Origin: Xiphophorus maculatus
Taxonomy: Eukaryota > Chordata > Actinopteri > Cyprinodontiformes > Poeciliidae
Reading direction: 5' to 3'
Assembly (NCBI RefSeq): GCF_002775205.1
Contig: NC_036462.1
Coordinates: forward strand, 29,639,084 to 29,703,083
Length of the DNA: 64,000 bases
How positions within the stretch are numbered: the stretch's first letter is position 1; every line of letters starts with the position of its first letter. Below, piece after piece: positions 11,733 through 23,700 of the stretch. The notes beneath the pieces were generated by a model. That model worked only from the letters and a program-made list of their open reading frames with translations, did no database searches and was not told where the DNA came from. Both the position numbers and the translations under genes were made by a program.

Positions 11733-14700
11733 CTAAAAACATGAGGAAAAAAATAAAATAAAAATGAATTCAGTAACAAGCTTTAATTCTGACAAACACA
11801 AGATTTGATGAAATTTACAGAAAACACGTTCTAATAAAACCTATAGGAAGTGTGGTTCATTAGAAATAAATCGAGTAGAGTTTCATTTTCCTGTGACCTT
11901 CTGCGGTTTTGCGTCCAGCACAGGAGGCTCCAGTTTTGTTGTGGCCGTGTTGACCGGAGCAGAATCCTGAGGAGGTGCAGAGAAATCCCCAGACAGCAGG
12001 TCCAAGGCGGTTTGGTCATCCATAGACTCCTGCGGGGTGGAGGAGGAAAAAGAGAGAGAGCAGGGAATAAAAATCTTTCTGCATTCATCAACACGTGATA
12101 TTTATATTTTGTTATTAATATATTATTGAAAAATGTGTACCTGCTTGGGTTTTGCTGCAGCTTTATCCACTGGTCGTTTCTTTAAAACGAACAAGACGTA
12201 CGTAAGATTCAAAGTGAACAATATTATCCCACCTGACTCTGTGATTTTCAAAATAACAGTGCTTGGAAATGATTTTTTTTCACCTAACTGTGCAGTGTTA
12301 CATAACACAACACATGTGCTACATAACAACACAGATGCTTCTGACCATTTCTGCAAAAGCTTTCAAGATGTCATATCCGGTCGCTTTCCTAATCTTCTAG
12401 GGATTTTGAAGTTTTTCCAATAGAGTCCTGATAATCTGATGAGGTGGACCAACCAACAACATTTCAGCCTAGTAATATGAATTATGTTTGGCTTCGCAAA
12501 CAATGGCAAAAATCTAACATTTTCAGTTAGTTACATAGAGGGAGTAATGTCAATAAAGCTGATATGACATATTTCTACTAAGGGAACCATTACTAATTTA
12601 TCTACACAAAACCTCATAAAAAAATGTAATACAATAAAAACAACCCCTGTGATTGTGTCTTTACTGTGTTAACTTAAAAGAAGACATAGCTGCAGTTTCA
12701 ATCATTTTACCTCCAGGTCTTCCTTAGTCGGCCGAAACTCCGGAGGCAGAGTGTCGTCTCTTTCTCCCATCTTAGCCAACTTTTCTTCGACGATCTTTTT
12801 CTCCTGCAACGACAGAGCGGCCACACGTCAAAGAAGGCGATGCGACATGGTGACCCTGTCGTCTGAGAGTTCAAGGACTTGCCGGAGGACTTACCTTGAC
12901 GACGTCCTTGGCGGGAACGGGGGCAGGCTGCGGAGCGGGGGCGACGTCCTTTAGCGTGTTGGACAGAACGTCGAGGGCGCTGTTCGCTTCTGCCGGCAAC
13001 TGAGTCCACGAGAGAAAGAAAGGAAACGGAAAGTTTGATTTCTAATTCCTGGGTGTTGCGAGATCTAAAACAGGCTTGGCTCGCGGTGGATCTTTACCGG
13101 TATGTCGGCATCCGCTGCAGCGCAAGGTGCAGATTTTACAGACGGAGCTGCAGAGGAGGCGACGAAATCTCCCGCCAAGGCATCCAGGGCGGCACCAGAC
13201 GACTGAGAACGATGGAGCGACAGTCTTTACTAAGGAGAGTCCATTTCTGAGGTAAGCAGTTGTGATTACACCGCGCCGCTGCGTACCTGTGCTGGAGGGA
13301 CAGATGGGAGGCCGACAGGAGCCTGGCTGACAGGAGCTACAGAGGAGGATGTGAAATCTCCTGACAAAATGTCCAGAGCCTCTCCGGTTCCCATGGTGGG
13401 CTGGTGGAAAAAAAAAAAAGAAGAAAAGAAAAACTTAACACACTCTAAAACCAGGTTAGTAACAAAAAATGACACCTGACTACTAGAAGGTAAAATGTTC
13501 TCTGTCTCACCTCCGGTTTGGGAGCGGGCAGTTTCTCAAGTTCTTCCTTGTTAAACCTGTATTCTGGAGGCAGCGTGTCGTCTCTTTCACCCACAAACAC
13601 ACCCTTCTCTTTCTTGATTTTGCCCACCTGCAAGAAGAAGAAGAACGCAAAAGGAATCATTCAATTTAGTAATCAGACCTCAAAAATGTGCACATCCTCA
13701 AAAAACAAAACAAAAAAAAAAACGCGTGCATCTGCGTGCTCTTTACCGAGACGATGTCTTCAGGTCGGAGTTTGGGGGGCTCGGGTTTTGGCTTGTCCTC
13801 TGGAAGTGTGTCGCTAAGAGCGCTGAGAGCATCCAGAGAGATGGAGTCCCCCTGAAGTGGAAGGAAAGAGAGAGGAAATGACACCTCCAAACTGAAATCG
13901 GTACAAAGTAGAAGAAAAATAAAAGAAGAAACAAAAACATGGTTTGTACCGCCAGCTTTACCTTTGCTAGCTCTGGTTTCTTCTGGACAGCTTGGGGACA
14001 GTCGCTCTTCTGGACAGTCTTCTGCAAAGACACACAAAAGAAGCACACTGTACCACATATCGACTGGAGAACTTTGAAAGGTTTTAGAGGAACATTATAA
14101 TTGGAAACTATATCGTTGATTGTTGTAATCTTTGAAAGGAGACGTCGTGTCTGAAAGGGGGACATCAGATGAAGACCACAAGTGATCAGTCATTGCTGAT
14201 CCACACCGTTCTGCTGTCTGAGAATATTTTATTGATGGAACAAATCTGGGTTCTCCATTTACAAGCTAAGAGTTTTACCTTTTATAATTACTTTGGAGTT
14301 AAAGGAGACTGTATTGGATGCTGCAGCTCCTGGTCTGACTGTCCCCAGGGTTGGAGAGAAACGTTTACAGTCCTAAATAAAGTTTGCATTGAGTCACAAA
14401 ATCTACATGACCTGTTCTATTGCTACACTAAAAATGGCAATAATTTTAACTAAGATATATCTGTAAAAACATTTCACATTTATGCATCACCGAGAAATGA
14501 ATGTTATAAATCTGTTTATAGTTAAAAAAAAAAAAAAACTGCTTGGTTTTCTGACACTTGTGGCCAAAGTTATGAAGCTCAACCCTAGAGGGTGTAAATA
14601 GCTGCTGTCTGCTGACCCCTGGTGGAGGGAAAGGGCAGCTGAAACACTAGTTATTCAAGTGTATGCTGTTCAGAGTAAAGCGCTACATTTATGAAGCAGG

Positions 14701-17700
14701 CAATCATCTTTTCCTTACAATAAGCGGAAACTAGGTCGCAAAAAAAAACAAACCCAGAAAACATCCTAAACTTAGCCTAGCATTTCAGTTAGCTGCCTAA
14801 TTGTTTTATTGTAGCCTGTGGTGAGTTTACTGACAACTGGGGTCGCATGAGCAGAGTTAAATAAATGTGTAAAATAAAAAAAAATAAACAAAAGATGTCT
14901 TGGACAAAATATCTGTCACTCAGAAAAAACAAACAAACAAAAAAAACATGTTCAGAATGTCTCAATCACAGCACCAATGCAGTCCAGATGAAATGCAGAG
15001 AATAACTTGCGGAGCCTTTAAGCTAACGAGTTTTCAAAGACAAAAATCTAACTGATTTTTAGGAAATATGCGACTGGGATCAAGAAAAGCCAGTTTGTAA
15101 AGAACTTAGATGTGTATGTGGGTCGATAAAACCCTCATGGGGGTCATCTCTAGTGAGCGCACAGGTAGTTCAGTTTAGATTTTTACCTCTGGAGTTTTCT
15201 TTGCAGGGGGAGGAACAGGTGCGTGGACTCCGGACGCTTTAGATGGAGCCACAAAATCAAGACTTTCCAAAGCAGCCAAATCCTCCACTTTTGCCTAAAA
15301 ATACAAAAAAAATAAAAATAAAATAAAATATTTACAAACTGTTTAAAACAACAGAGAATGGAAAGTGTGATATTTTGCAAATCCATGTTTTGATACTTCC
15401 CTCAGTTCAAACAAGTATATAAACAAATAATATAATGCTGGAGAAAAAAAAACCCACATATCTGCCTCCAAGATAACCCTACAAATGTTCCTACATGTTA
15501 ATGAACTTATCTCTTTTACTTGCAGACAAATTATTTTTTTTTAAAAATGACTAAATTTAATGCCTGACCACTGAACAGGTGTATCTGTGGTATACCTGTG
15601 CTGGAAGAGCTGAGGGTTTTACAACTGGAGCCTGGACAGGAGCAGCTGAAGACGAGGTTGTGAAATCTCCAGACAAAAAGTCCAGAGCTTCACCAGTCCC
15701 AATTTTGGGCTAAAGGACAGAGAGAAGATTCCATCACTTGATGTGACACTGACCCATGATTATCTGAAGTTATTGAGCATCGTCTGAAGCAGGCGTTTTA
15801 ATCTGAACTCCCTCAGATTGGACTTGTTTAGTGTCTAACCTCTGGTTTTGGAGCGGGCAAGTTTTTGAGCTCTTCTTTGTTAAACCTATAACCCGGGGGA
15901 AGTGTGTCCTCCCTCTCTCCAACCCGCACGCCCTTTTCCTCCTTTACTTTGCCTTCCTGCAAACATAAAAAGGGAAAGGATGCATAAGCAACACAGAGAA
16001 CATCCTGCGTGGCATCAAAAAGCTTCAGAGTATTCAGTAGTTTTATTTTACCGAGACGATATCCTCAGGCCTGACTTTGGGAGGTTCTGGTTTCGGTTTG
16101 TCTTCTGGCAGAGTGTCAACGAGAGCGCTGAGCGCATCCAGAGACATTTTGCCGCCCTGAGGAGAGACAAGAAAATCTATTAATATCGATCCCATATCAA
16201 AAGGTTCTCCTGTGCAAATGTGAAGCAAGATGGGAAGTGGGAAATGAAGGACAAAGAGAGAGAGAGAAAAAAAAGCTTTTGCCACTGCACCTGATCACTC
16301 TTTGGTTTATCCACGGGGCCAGACTTTCCTGCTGAAGGCTTCTTCCCAGAAACAGGAGGAACTCCAGAGGACTCCACTTTCTAACAGACAAAAAACATGA
16401 CATTTATTTTAAATGGGAGAAAAAAAATAGCACATCAGACATCAAGTTAAGAAGTTAAATCCTCCACTAAAGTTAACAAACCAGTTAACTTCAGTAAACT
16501 CCTAAAATAACTGACCATTTTTCCATTGACAAATCTGTCAATGTAACCCTAACCGTTTTTTAAAAAAAAAAAAAGTTACGAATGAGTGAGTTAATCTGGT
16601 GACACCTTTTGGTGAAACAGGTGTACTGTACCTGCGCACTGCCAGCGGACACAGCAGCTTCCAGAGAGAGGTCAGCAGGACCTTTTTCTGGTTGCGCTTT
16701 CTTGACAGCAGGGGGCGCTTTCTGCAACAACAAGCGACATCAGCGAAGAAGTGAGAAAACATTGTAAACGGCAGTGATGGGATTTTTGGCTCCTTTTCGA
16801 GATGCGGCTCTAATGGCTCTTCTTACTGTGGAGAGCCGGCTCTTTCGGCTCCCCATATATATTTTTGACATTATTAATTAATTAATAGCTTAAACCTAAT
16901 TTTATAACATTTTGTTTCATTATTGACATTGTTAAGCACTTATGATGAGTAAAAATGCCTCATAACAATGCTATAGCAATACCGATGCGTGTGATGTCCG
17001 CATGTGGCTGTGCAGGTTGTTTGTCGAGCCTGCACGATAGGAAATGCTGACTTTGCACAGTCTGCACTCTGCCCTGGAGCTTGATGTAGCATTAAAATGA
17101 GTCCAAATCTTGCTCCGTTTTCTGTCACTCATTTATTTTCACCTATTCAGTTCTCACACTGACTCCCCTTCTTTCTGTCGTGCTTCTTGACCGCTGAGTG
17201 AGTGTCTGTACATAAACACCTGCCGACGAACGCTATACAGCTTGGCCAATTGCCTGCCGTTTCCACAAAAAAAGTGGAGATAAACTTTTTTTCAGTGTTT
17301 TCCCGCCACATTACTAATTGAAACTATGTGTGATTGGTCAGATGTGGAGCACACGCTTGACATGAGGGCAGTGGACCGACCGAGGGAAAAAAAACCTCTC
17401 CGCTCTGGCACTGGCAGAAGAGCAAAACGTGAAGGAGAGGGAGAAGGGGGGGAGAGACAGCGATATACTGTAGAAAAAAACCCGGCTCCCAAATAGGATC
17501 CTAAAACGGCTCCCATTGTGGAGCCGGTTCCAATCGTTCACTTCAAAGAGCCGGCTCTTAGAGCCGGATCGTTCGCGACCGACACATCACTAGTAAACGG
17601 AGATGAACCAAGAAATGTAAGGAAGCTACTTTTCTAATTTATAGAGACGTCTGTAGCAAAGTTTTTATATTTAACCTTTTAGAGTTGCCATTCTCTGTGT

Positions 17701-20700
17701 CATGGAACATGTTGACATGACCTACTTTCTTCAATATAGCAATGCTAATGAAGTGTATTTTTTAAATGAGATGCTACTTGCTTAAATTGCTTTTCTTTTT
17801 GTGTTTTGAAATATTAAAACAGAGACTGTTCTCTAATGGCAAGAATAGTACCTGAATGATGCTGAATAAAGCTCAGGGGGAAAAACTGGAATTGCCTAAA
17901 ATTGGTTTGACTGGTCCAAACTTTGCAACCATTGAGTCGGGCATCTCTGTCACATTAATAGTGCGTACCTGTGCGGGAGCAGCTGAAGGCGTGACCACCG
18001 GAGCCTGGACTTTAGCTGCTGCTGACGGGGTGGTGAAGTCTCCAGATAAAATGTCCAAAGCTTCTCCGGTTCCCAAAGTCGGCTACCGGAAGAGAAAGCA
18101 AAGAGCAAAAGTGTTGCAATTTTAAAAAAATATTTTCACCTCTTCCATTAGAAACTATTTACCATTTGCTTTAGAAGTAATGTACATTTCTCCATGTCCT
18201 ACCTCAGGTTTAGGAGCAGGCAGGTTTTTTAACTCCTCCTTCTTAAACCTGTAATCTGGAGGGAGCGTGTCCTCCCTCTCTCCTACGCGAACACCCACCT
18301 CCGACTTGATGTTTGCCTCCTGTTGAAGGCAACCATGAGAGAAAACTATAGTAAGACATTTTTAAAAAAAGCTAATTGCTTTGGACTAAATTATTTCTGC
18401 TACAGATTTCAGCTCAGGGGCGATAAAAGCAGGGGCGCGCTGCTGTTTGAGCTCCGACCTTTACGACATCTTCAGGCCTGAGTTTGGGAGGTTCCGGTTT
18501 TGGTTCAGCTGGTCCCAACATGTCTTCCAGAGCACCGAGAGCATCCACAGGGATCGACTCGCCCTGACGGGACATCATGATGCAAAAGGTGAGTTAATCT
18601 GACTCATTTATTCACTATATAGATAGGTTTTCAACCTCGTGCCTCTCTCTCACCTTGTCGGACTTGAGCGGGGCGCTGACCATACCGGGGCACACAGCTA
18701 TAGGAGGAACGGTTTTCTACAATATCACACAGACAGCAGAATAATATTACCAAGAACAGACATTACAACCTGAGATTAAATGAGTGCAAAGAAACCAAAC
18801 ACACAGCTTGTGTCAAAGGAAGTCTTATCAATATTTTTATTCTACAGCTAAGAAGAGCTAGGATCGCCCTAATGGTTGACTAATTTGGTTCATTCGGTGT
18901 GTTATTAATGTGCTGGCTGTGCCATCCATGAGCAAAATAACAGTCCAATTGAATTCAAAATAAATATCAAATCAATGTTTTTTTTAACCCCTAATTAATA
19001 TATAAACCTTGTCAAGGCCTTTTAAACCCCCAAATCAAAATTATTTAAAGAAAAGTCATGGATGGTGGAGCAGGTGGTTTGTTTCTTGAAACCACGTCCG
19101 ACTTGATTGTTTGAAAAATATGTTTATTTCTGAATGTAGACAAGATAATAACTAAAAAAAAGTCTAACAACTTATAACAAAAGTGAACTTTTCTGGTATG
19201 ACAAGTTCGAAAAGTGATCCAAAAAATCATAAATAAATAAAAAGCCCTCCTATTGTTATCGGGAGAGTCTAAAAGTTATCAAACGTAATCACAACATTTC
19301 CAAATCCAAAAATGAACTACAGATTTTGATTTGAAACTTATGATTTAGAGCCAGCTTTTAGAAATAACTTCTACTTTTCAAAAGCAAAGGCAGCAATTTC
19401 ACAATCAATGGCTGCGAGTCACTAAAGCAAACATGGCGTTTTATTTAAATTTTGCTGCTGGGATACGTCAGTGAGAAAATACCTTGGAGGGAAGAGAGGA
19501 AACTGCAGCGTCCAATGAGAACTCATCTGAGGTTTTGTCCATCCTGGCTTTCTTATCAGCAGGAGGAGCAGCTGCAGGAGCTGCAGCAGCTTTCTGCAAT
19601 ACAAACCCAGAATAAAACCTCCAATCTTCTGTAATGATACCATAATGATGTTTTAAAGGTATGTTTTTTTTTTTATGCATTTGATATAGAGGTGCACAGC
19701 TGGAAAACGTACACCAAAAATCCTGCAGCGGTAATTACGTGGAAAAGTGGCTTCACACAGTCTTGGCTGGGACAGGCTGAACATAACTGCAAGCCTTACT
19801 TTTCAACTTTGTTATTAAAAATGTTATTTTCCTTCCACTGTACAATTATGCATTAATTTGTGTTTGTATGTCAAATAAAGTGACTGATTAGAATTTATAG
19901 CTTGAAATTATAAAATGTGAAAATCTTTGTGGGAAACAAATTATTTTGCTCTCTGGCACAGATAAGCATAAGATGCTCTTTTGAGAACACTGGGTTTTAC
20001 GGAAAGGGTGGACTAACGGCAACAAAATGCCAACAAAAAAGAAAAACACTCACTTCCTGCTTCTTGGGCGCCGATGGAGCAGTGGATGTAAAACCCATCG
20101 AAAGGGAATCCAGCGCTTCGTCTGTGCTCAGTGGTTTCTGACGTTAAAAGAAAAACAGAAATGTTAAATATCACATCTTTATTTAGTAAAATGCCCAAAT
20201 TAGTTCTCTAGAACAACCATGCAATGCTCCACTAGATGGCACAAGCTAAAGGAAACATAATGCAAACCAGACTGTATGTACCCACACTGAGGAAAACGTA
20301 CAGGCACACCCTTCCTCACATTCCACAAAGAGAAAAAAAAAAAGTCACAATTAAATGTTTTTAATATAACACTTGGGACATTAACTCAAGCCGTTTTATC
20401 AACTCAGAGATAAACGCAAACTAAAATCCCAGGAATGTTATCAGGCTACAGACGAACCAAAGAACCGTGACCTCTGAATAAAGTGGGAGAAGGTCGATGT
20501 AGGAGTGGTTGTGCTGAGAGGGAGCAAATATTAAACTACAGCTGAGGCGCTGCTGCAAGCGTGTGCGGCGCACTGCATGTGCTTGTACACGCATACATAT
20601 TTATATGAGTTCTGCGTTCTGCTCGACATGAATCGACTAGTTCCAAAAGGAGGAGGTAGATCCGACTCCGAGCTGTTTGGCAAGCCAACACGTAGCAGTG

Positions 20701-23700
20701 CAGTGCAGCAGCAGAGGAACCTGCAGCTCATACAGTGGAAACAGTAAACATGCACGAGTGTGTGTGTGTGGGGGGGGGGGCTTCTTTTGGTTTCACAAGT
20801 AGGAATGTTTATCAGGAGTAAGTTTCCGATCTTTCTCTGGGTTTAATTACAGAGTTCAGAGTTCGGGAAGCCGTAGCTCCGACACGGGGCGGTACTGAAA
20901 GGGTTACTTACAGGAACATCCTTGGGTTTTGCATCTGCAGGGGCTGGAGGCTAAAAATAAAGAGAAGACAAGGATACATGTTTCAATATTAGGACAGAAA
21001 TAAAGAGGCAAAACAATTTAGACATTCAGAGTACAGCCTGGAGGCCTGATGATTCCACAGTTATCCCCACTTGAAGATTTTAGACATAAAATCCCCTTTT
21101 ACGGAGGTCCGGGTTTTCAGAAGTCAACCATACAAACATATTTTAGTATAATCTTTGCATGTAATGTTGTTTTGTGACCTGGGTCTAACATTTGGATGAT
21201 TTTAAGTTTTTAATTGATTTTCATGTCTTATTTTTATTCCTATATGATTGCTAAATACCTTCTGCTGTGTTGTGGTTTATGTAAACGGTAGCTGTGACAA
21301 TTAAATCCACCTAGTCAATGTGAAAGTGCAACACCATTGTTGCTGTCTAGATTGTTAGCCTCTTAAGAAATACTAGACAAATGGCAGACAAAATTAATTC
21401 TTTTGATGCAACTTTCTGATACTTCTAAATGTTATAAACTAATTTGTCAATATGACTTGACAGATTATATATTAATCTGTTTTATAGATTTTATAGATTA
21501 GTTTTATATATATTTTTGCTCTATTGATGCAAAAAATAATAATAATAAAGACTTTTAGATTTTTTTGTGAAATATCCAATAATGAAAAGTACAAACATCT
21601 ATTGGCGATGGTAAATTTATTTCAGGAATTCCACCAAAAAAACAAAACAAAACAAAAGTAGCACTTACGTATTCCTAAGTGTAAATGCAACACCTTATTA
21701 CCTTTCATACACAAACTATTACACACAAATACATCTCTAATTTGATGACTATGTCTGAAACGGGACATGAACGTCTTGTCACACATGCAAAGACTTCTAA
21801 TAATTAACTTAAGTATGCATTTGAATGCGTCAGTTGCCTTCAGGTGCTTTTTGTCACATTTTCTGATGACAGTGACTCATGGCGTACAGGTGTCATTTCC
21901 CCCCCCCTGCATCCCTTAGATTAAAGAAAATACCTAAATGTTTTACTTTTACTTGAGTAGTTTCTCCGAGAGCTACTTTGACTTTTACACGAGTAAGAAT
22001 ATGTTGAAGTAGTGCTACTTTTACTTGAGTACTTTGCCCACCTCTAGTGTAAAAATGATGTAATTTAGTCAACAAGCCGTTCAGTTCTATAAATCTGGGT
22101 AAGTTTGATTCATTAGTGTGAAAGCTTCTTAGCGAGTGTTCATGAAAGCAGACATGAAAGACGCATGCAGAGGAAAAAGCTGAAGCTGTAGAGCAAACAA
22201 AGCCTTAGCAAGAAGCAGCAAACTGACCATCTCTCCCCATCTGTATCCTGGAGGCAGCGTGTCGTCTCTTTCTCCACACTTCTCCACTGTTTCAAAGGTG
22301 TCATGCTAAGGAACGTGCACCACACAATTACACGTAGCAGAGCCATGCAAGTATGCGTTCATTTATTTATTTATTTTTAAATCAACAATTAGCAGGATGA
22401 TCAAATGCATGCAAAAGCTGTGCCCGTGCTGTACCTCCACGACCTCCGGCCCTGTGTAAGCGGGCCGTGAGGGAGCGACAGAATCAGCCGAGGGTAGCGT
22501 GCTGCTCAGGGTATCGAGCGGATCCGCAGCAGGGGCCTGCGCAGGCGACAATTCAGCATGCAGCAAGCGAGCAAGGTGCTTCACAAAGCAAACACACACA
22601 TAGCGCTTCAAAGCGCCTTTACCTGTTTGGCTGCTGATGCTTTGGCTGTCGTGGGAGGAACCTTCACCTGCACCTGCAACGTAGATTATCATCAGCGTCA
22701 TAAAGGAAAAAGCCTTCTTCGCCCAGACAGTCGATTGCAATCTGAAGCAAATGTTATCTTTCTGGATTGCAAGATGATGGCATATTCTTTTCAGGCAGCC
22801 TCTGTCGTAGTTCGGATTATGATCGTCTACCTTCGTTTGTGCTGGCTTAGTGTCTTCCTTCTTCGCTTGAGCTGAAACATTTCCAGCCGCAGCTGCTGCA
22901 GCTGGCTTGGACGTTTTACCGGCATCGACTTGGACTGTTGTGGTCGCAGTTGTGCTCTAAAAATGCAAGAGACGTAACTAATTTACAGGTCCAGTGTGCA
23001 CATGTAAACTGTGCATTACACGTGACGAACACACAGGTGGCAGGACAACAAGTCCCCGACATCCAGAGAGAGGAAAAGTCTCCTCCAAGCTTTGTGAGGT
23101 CAAAAGATGAGAAAGGAAAGTGATGCGAGGGTAGAAGTAAAAATAAAACAAAACGTACACCTCTCCTTGTTATTCAGTTCCTCAGAGTGACTGTGGTTTT
23201 GCAGATGAGTGTCATGTTATGGGAGAACAAGTGGAGGCATGCTGGGCAAAGAACTGGAGAGCAAAGATTCAAGGTCACTCACACCGCCCCAAGAAATCAA
23301 AGTCGACGTTTAACGGAGATCAAAGAAGCTTAAGAAGAAAATTCCAACAACCATGTTTAAAGATGATGTTTCCAGTTAAAAAGACAGAAACCAAACCATG
23401 TAAAACTCTGCAACTCAAAGAAGCAGAAAGAAACAAAGAGAGAAAGGAAAGACGTCCTTAAAAGGCATGATGCATCCCAGCTGGTCCGTCCCGGACTGAT
23501 GGCGGAGTCTACCTTAGCTGTGTCCTTAGGTTTGGTCTCTGCTGTGGTGGCAGCCGTTCCAGCAGCAGGAGGATGGACTGAGGCTTTGACTTGAGAGCCC
23601 AGAGAAGCCTACAAACACGTAGCCAAGTGACAACACAAAAACCCAAAGTTTTCATTCTCGAGCAAATAAGTGAGGAGTCCATGAGGAAGACTTTGAAGGT

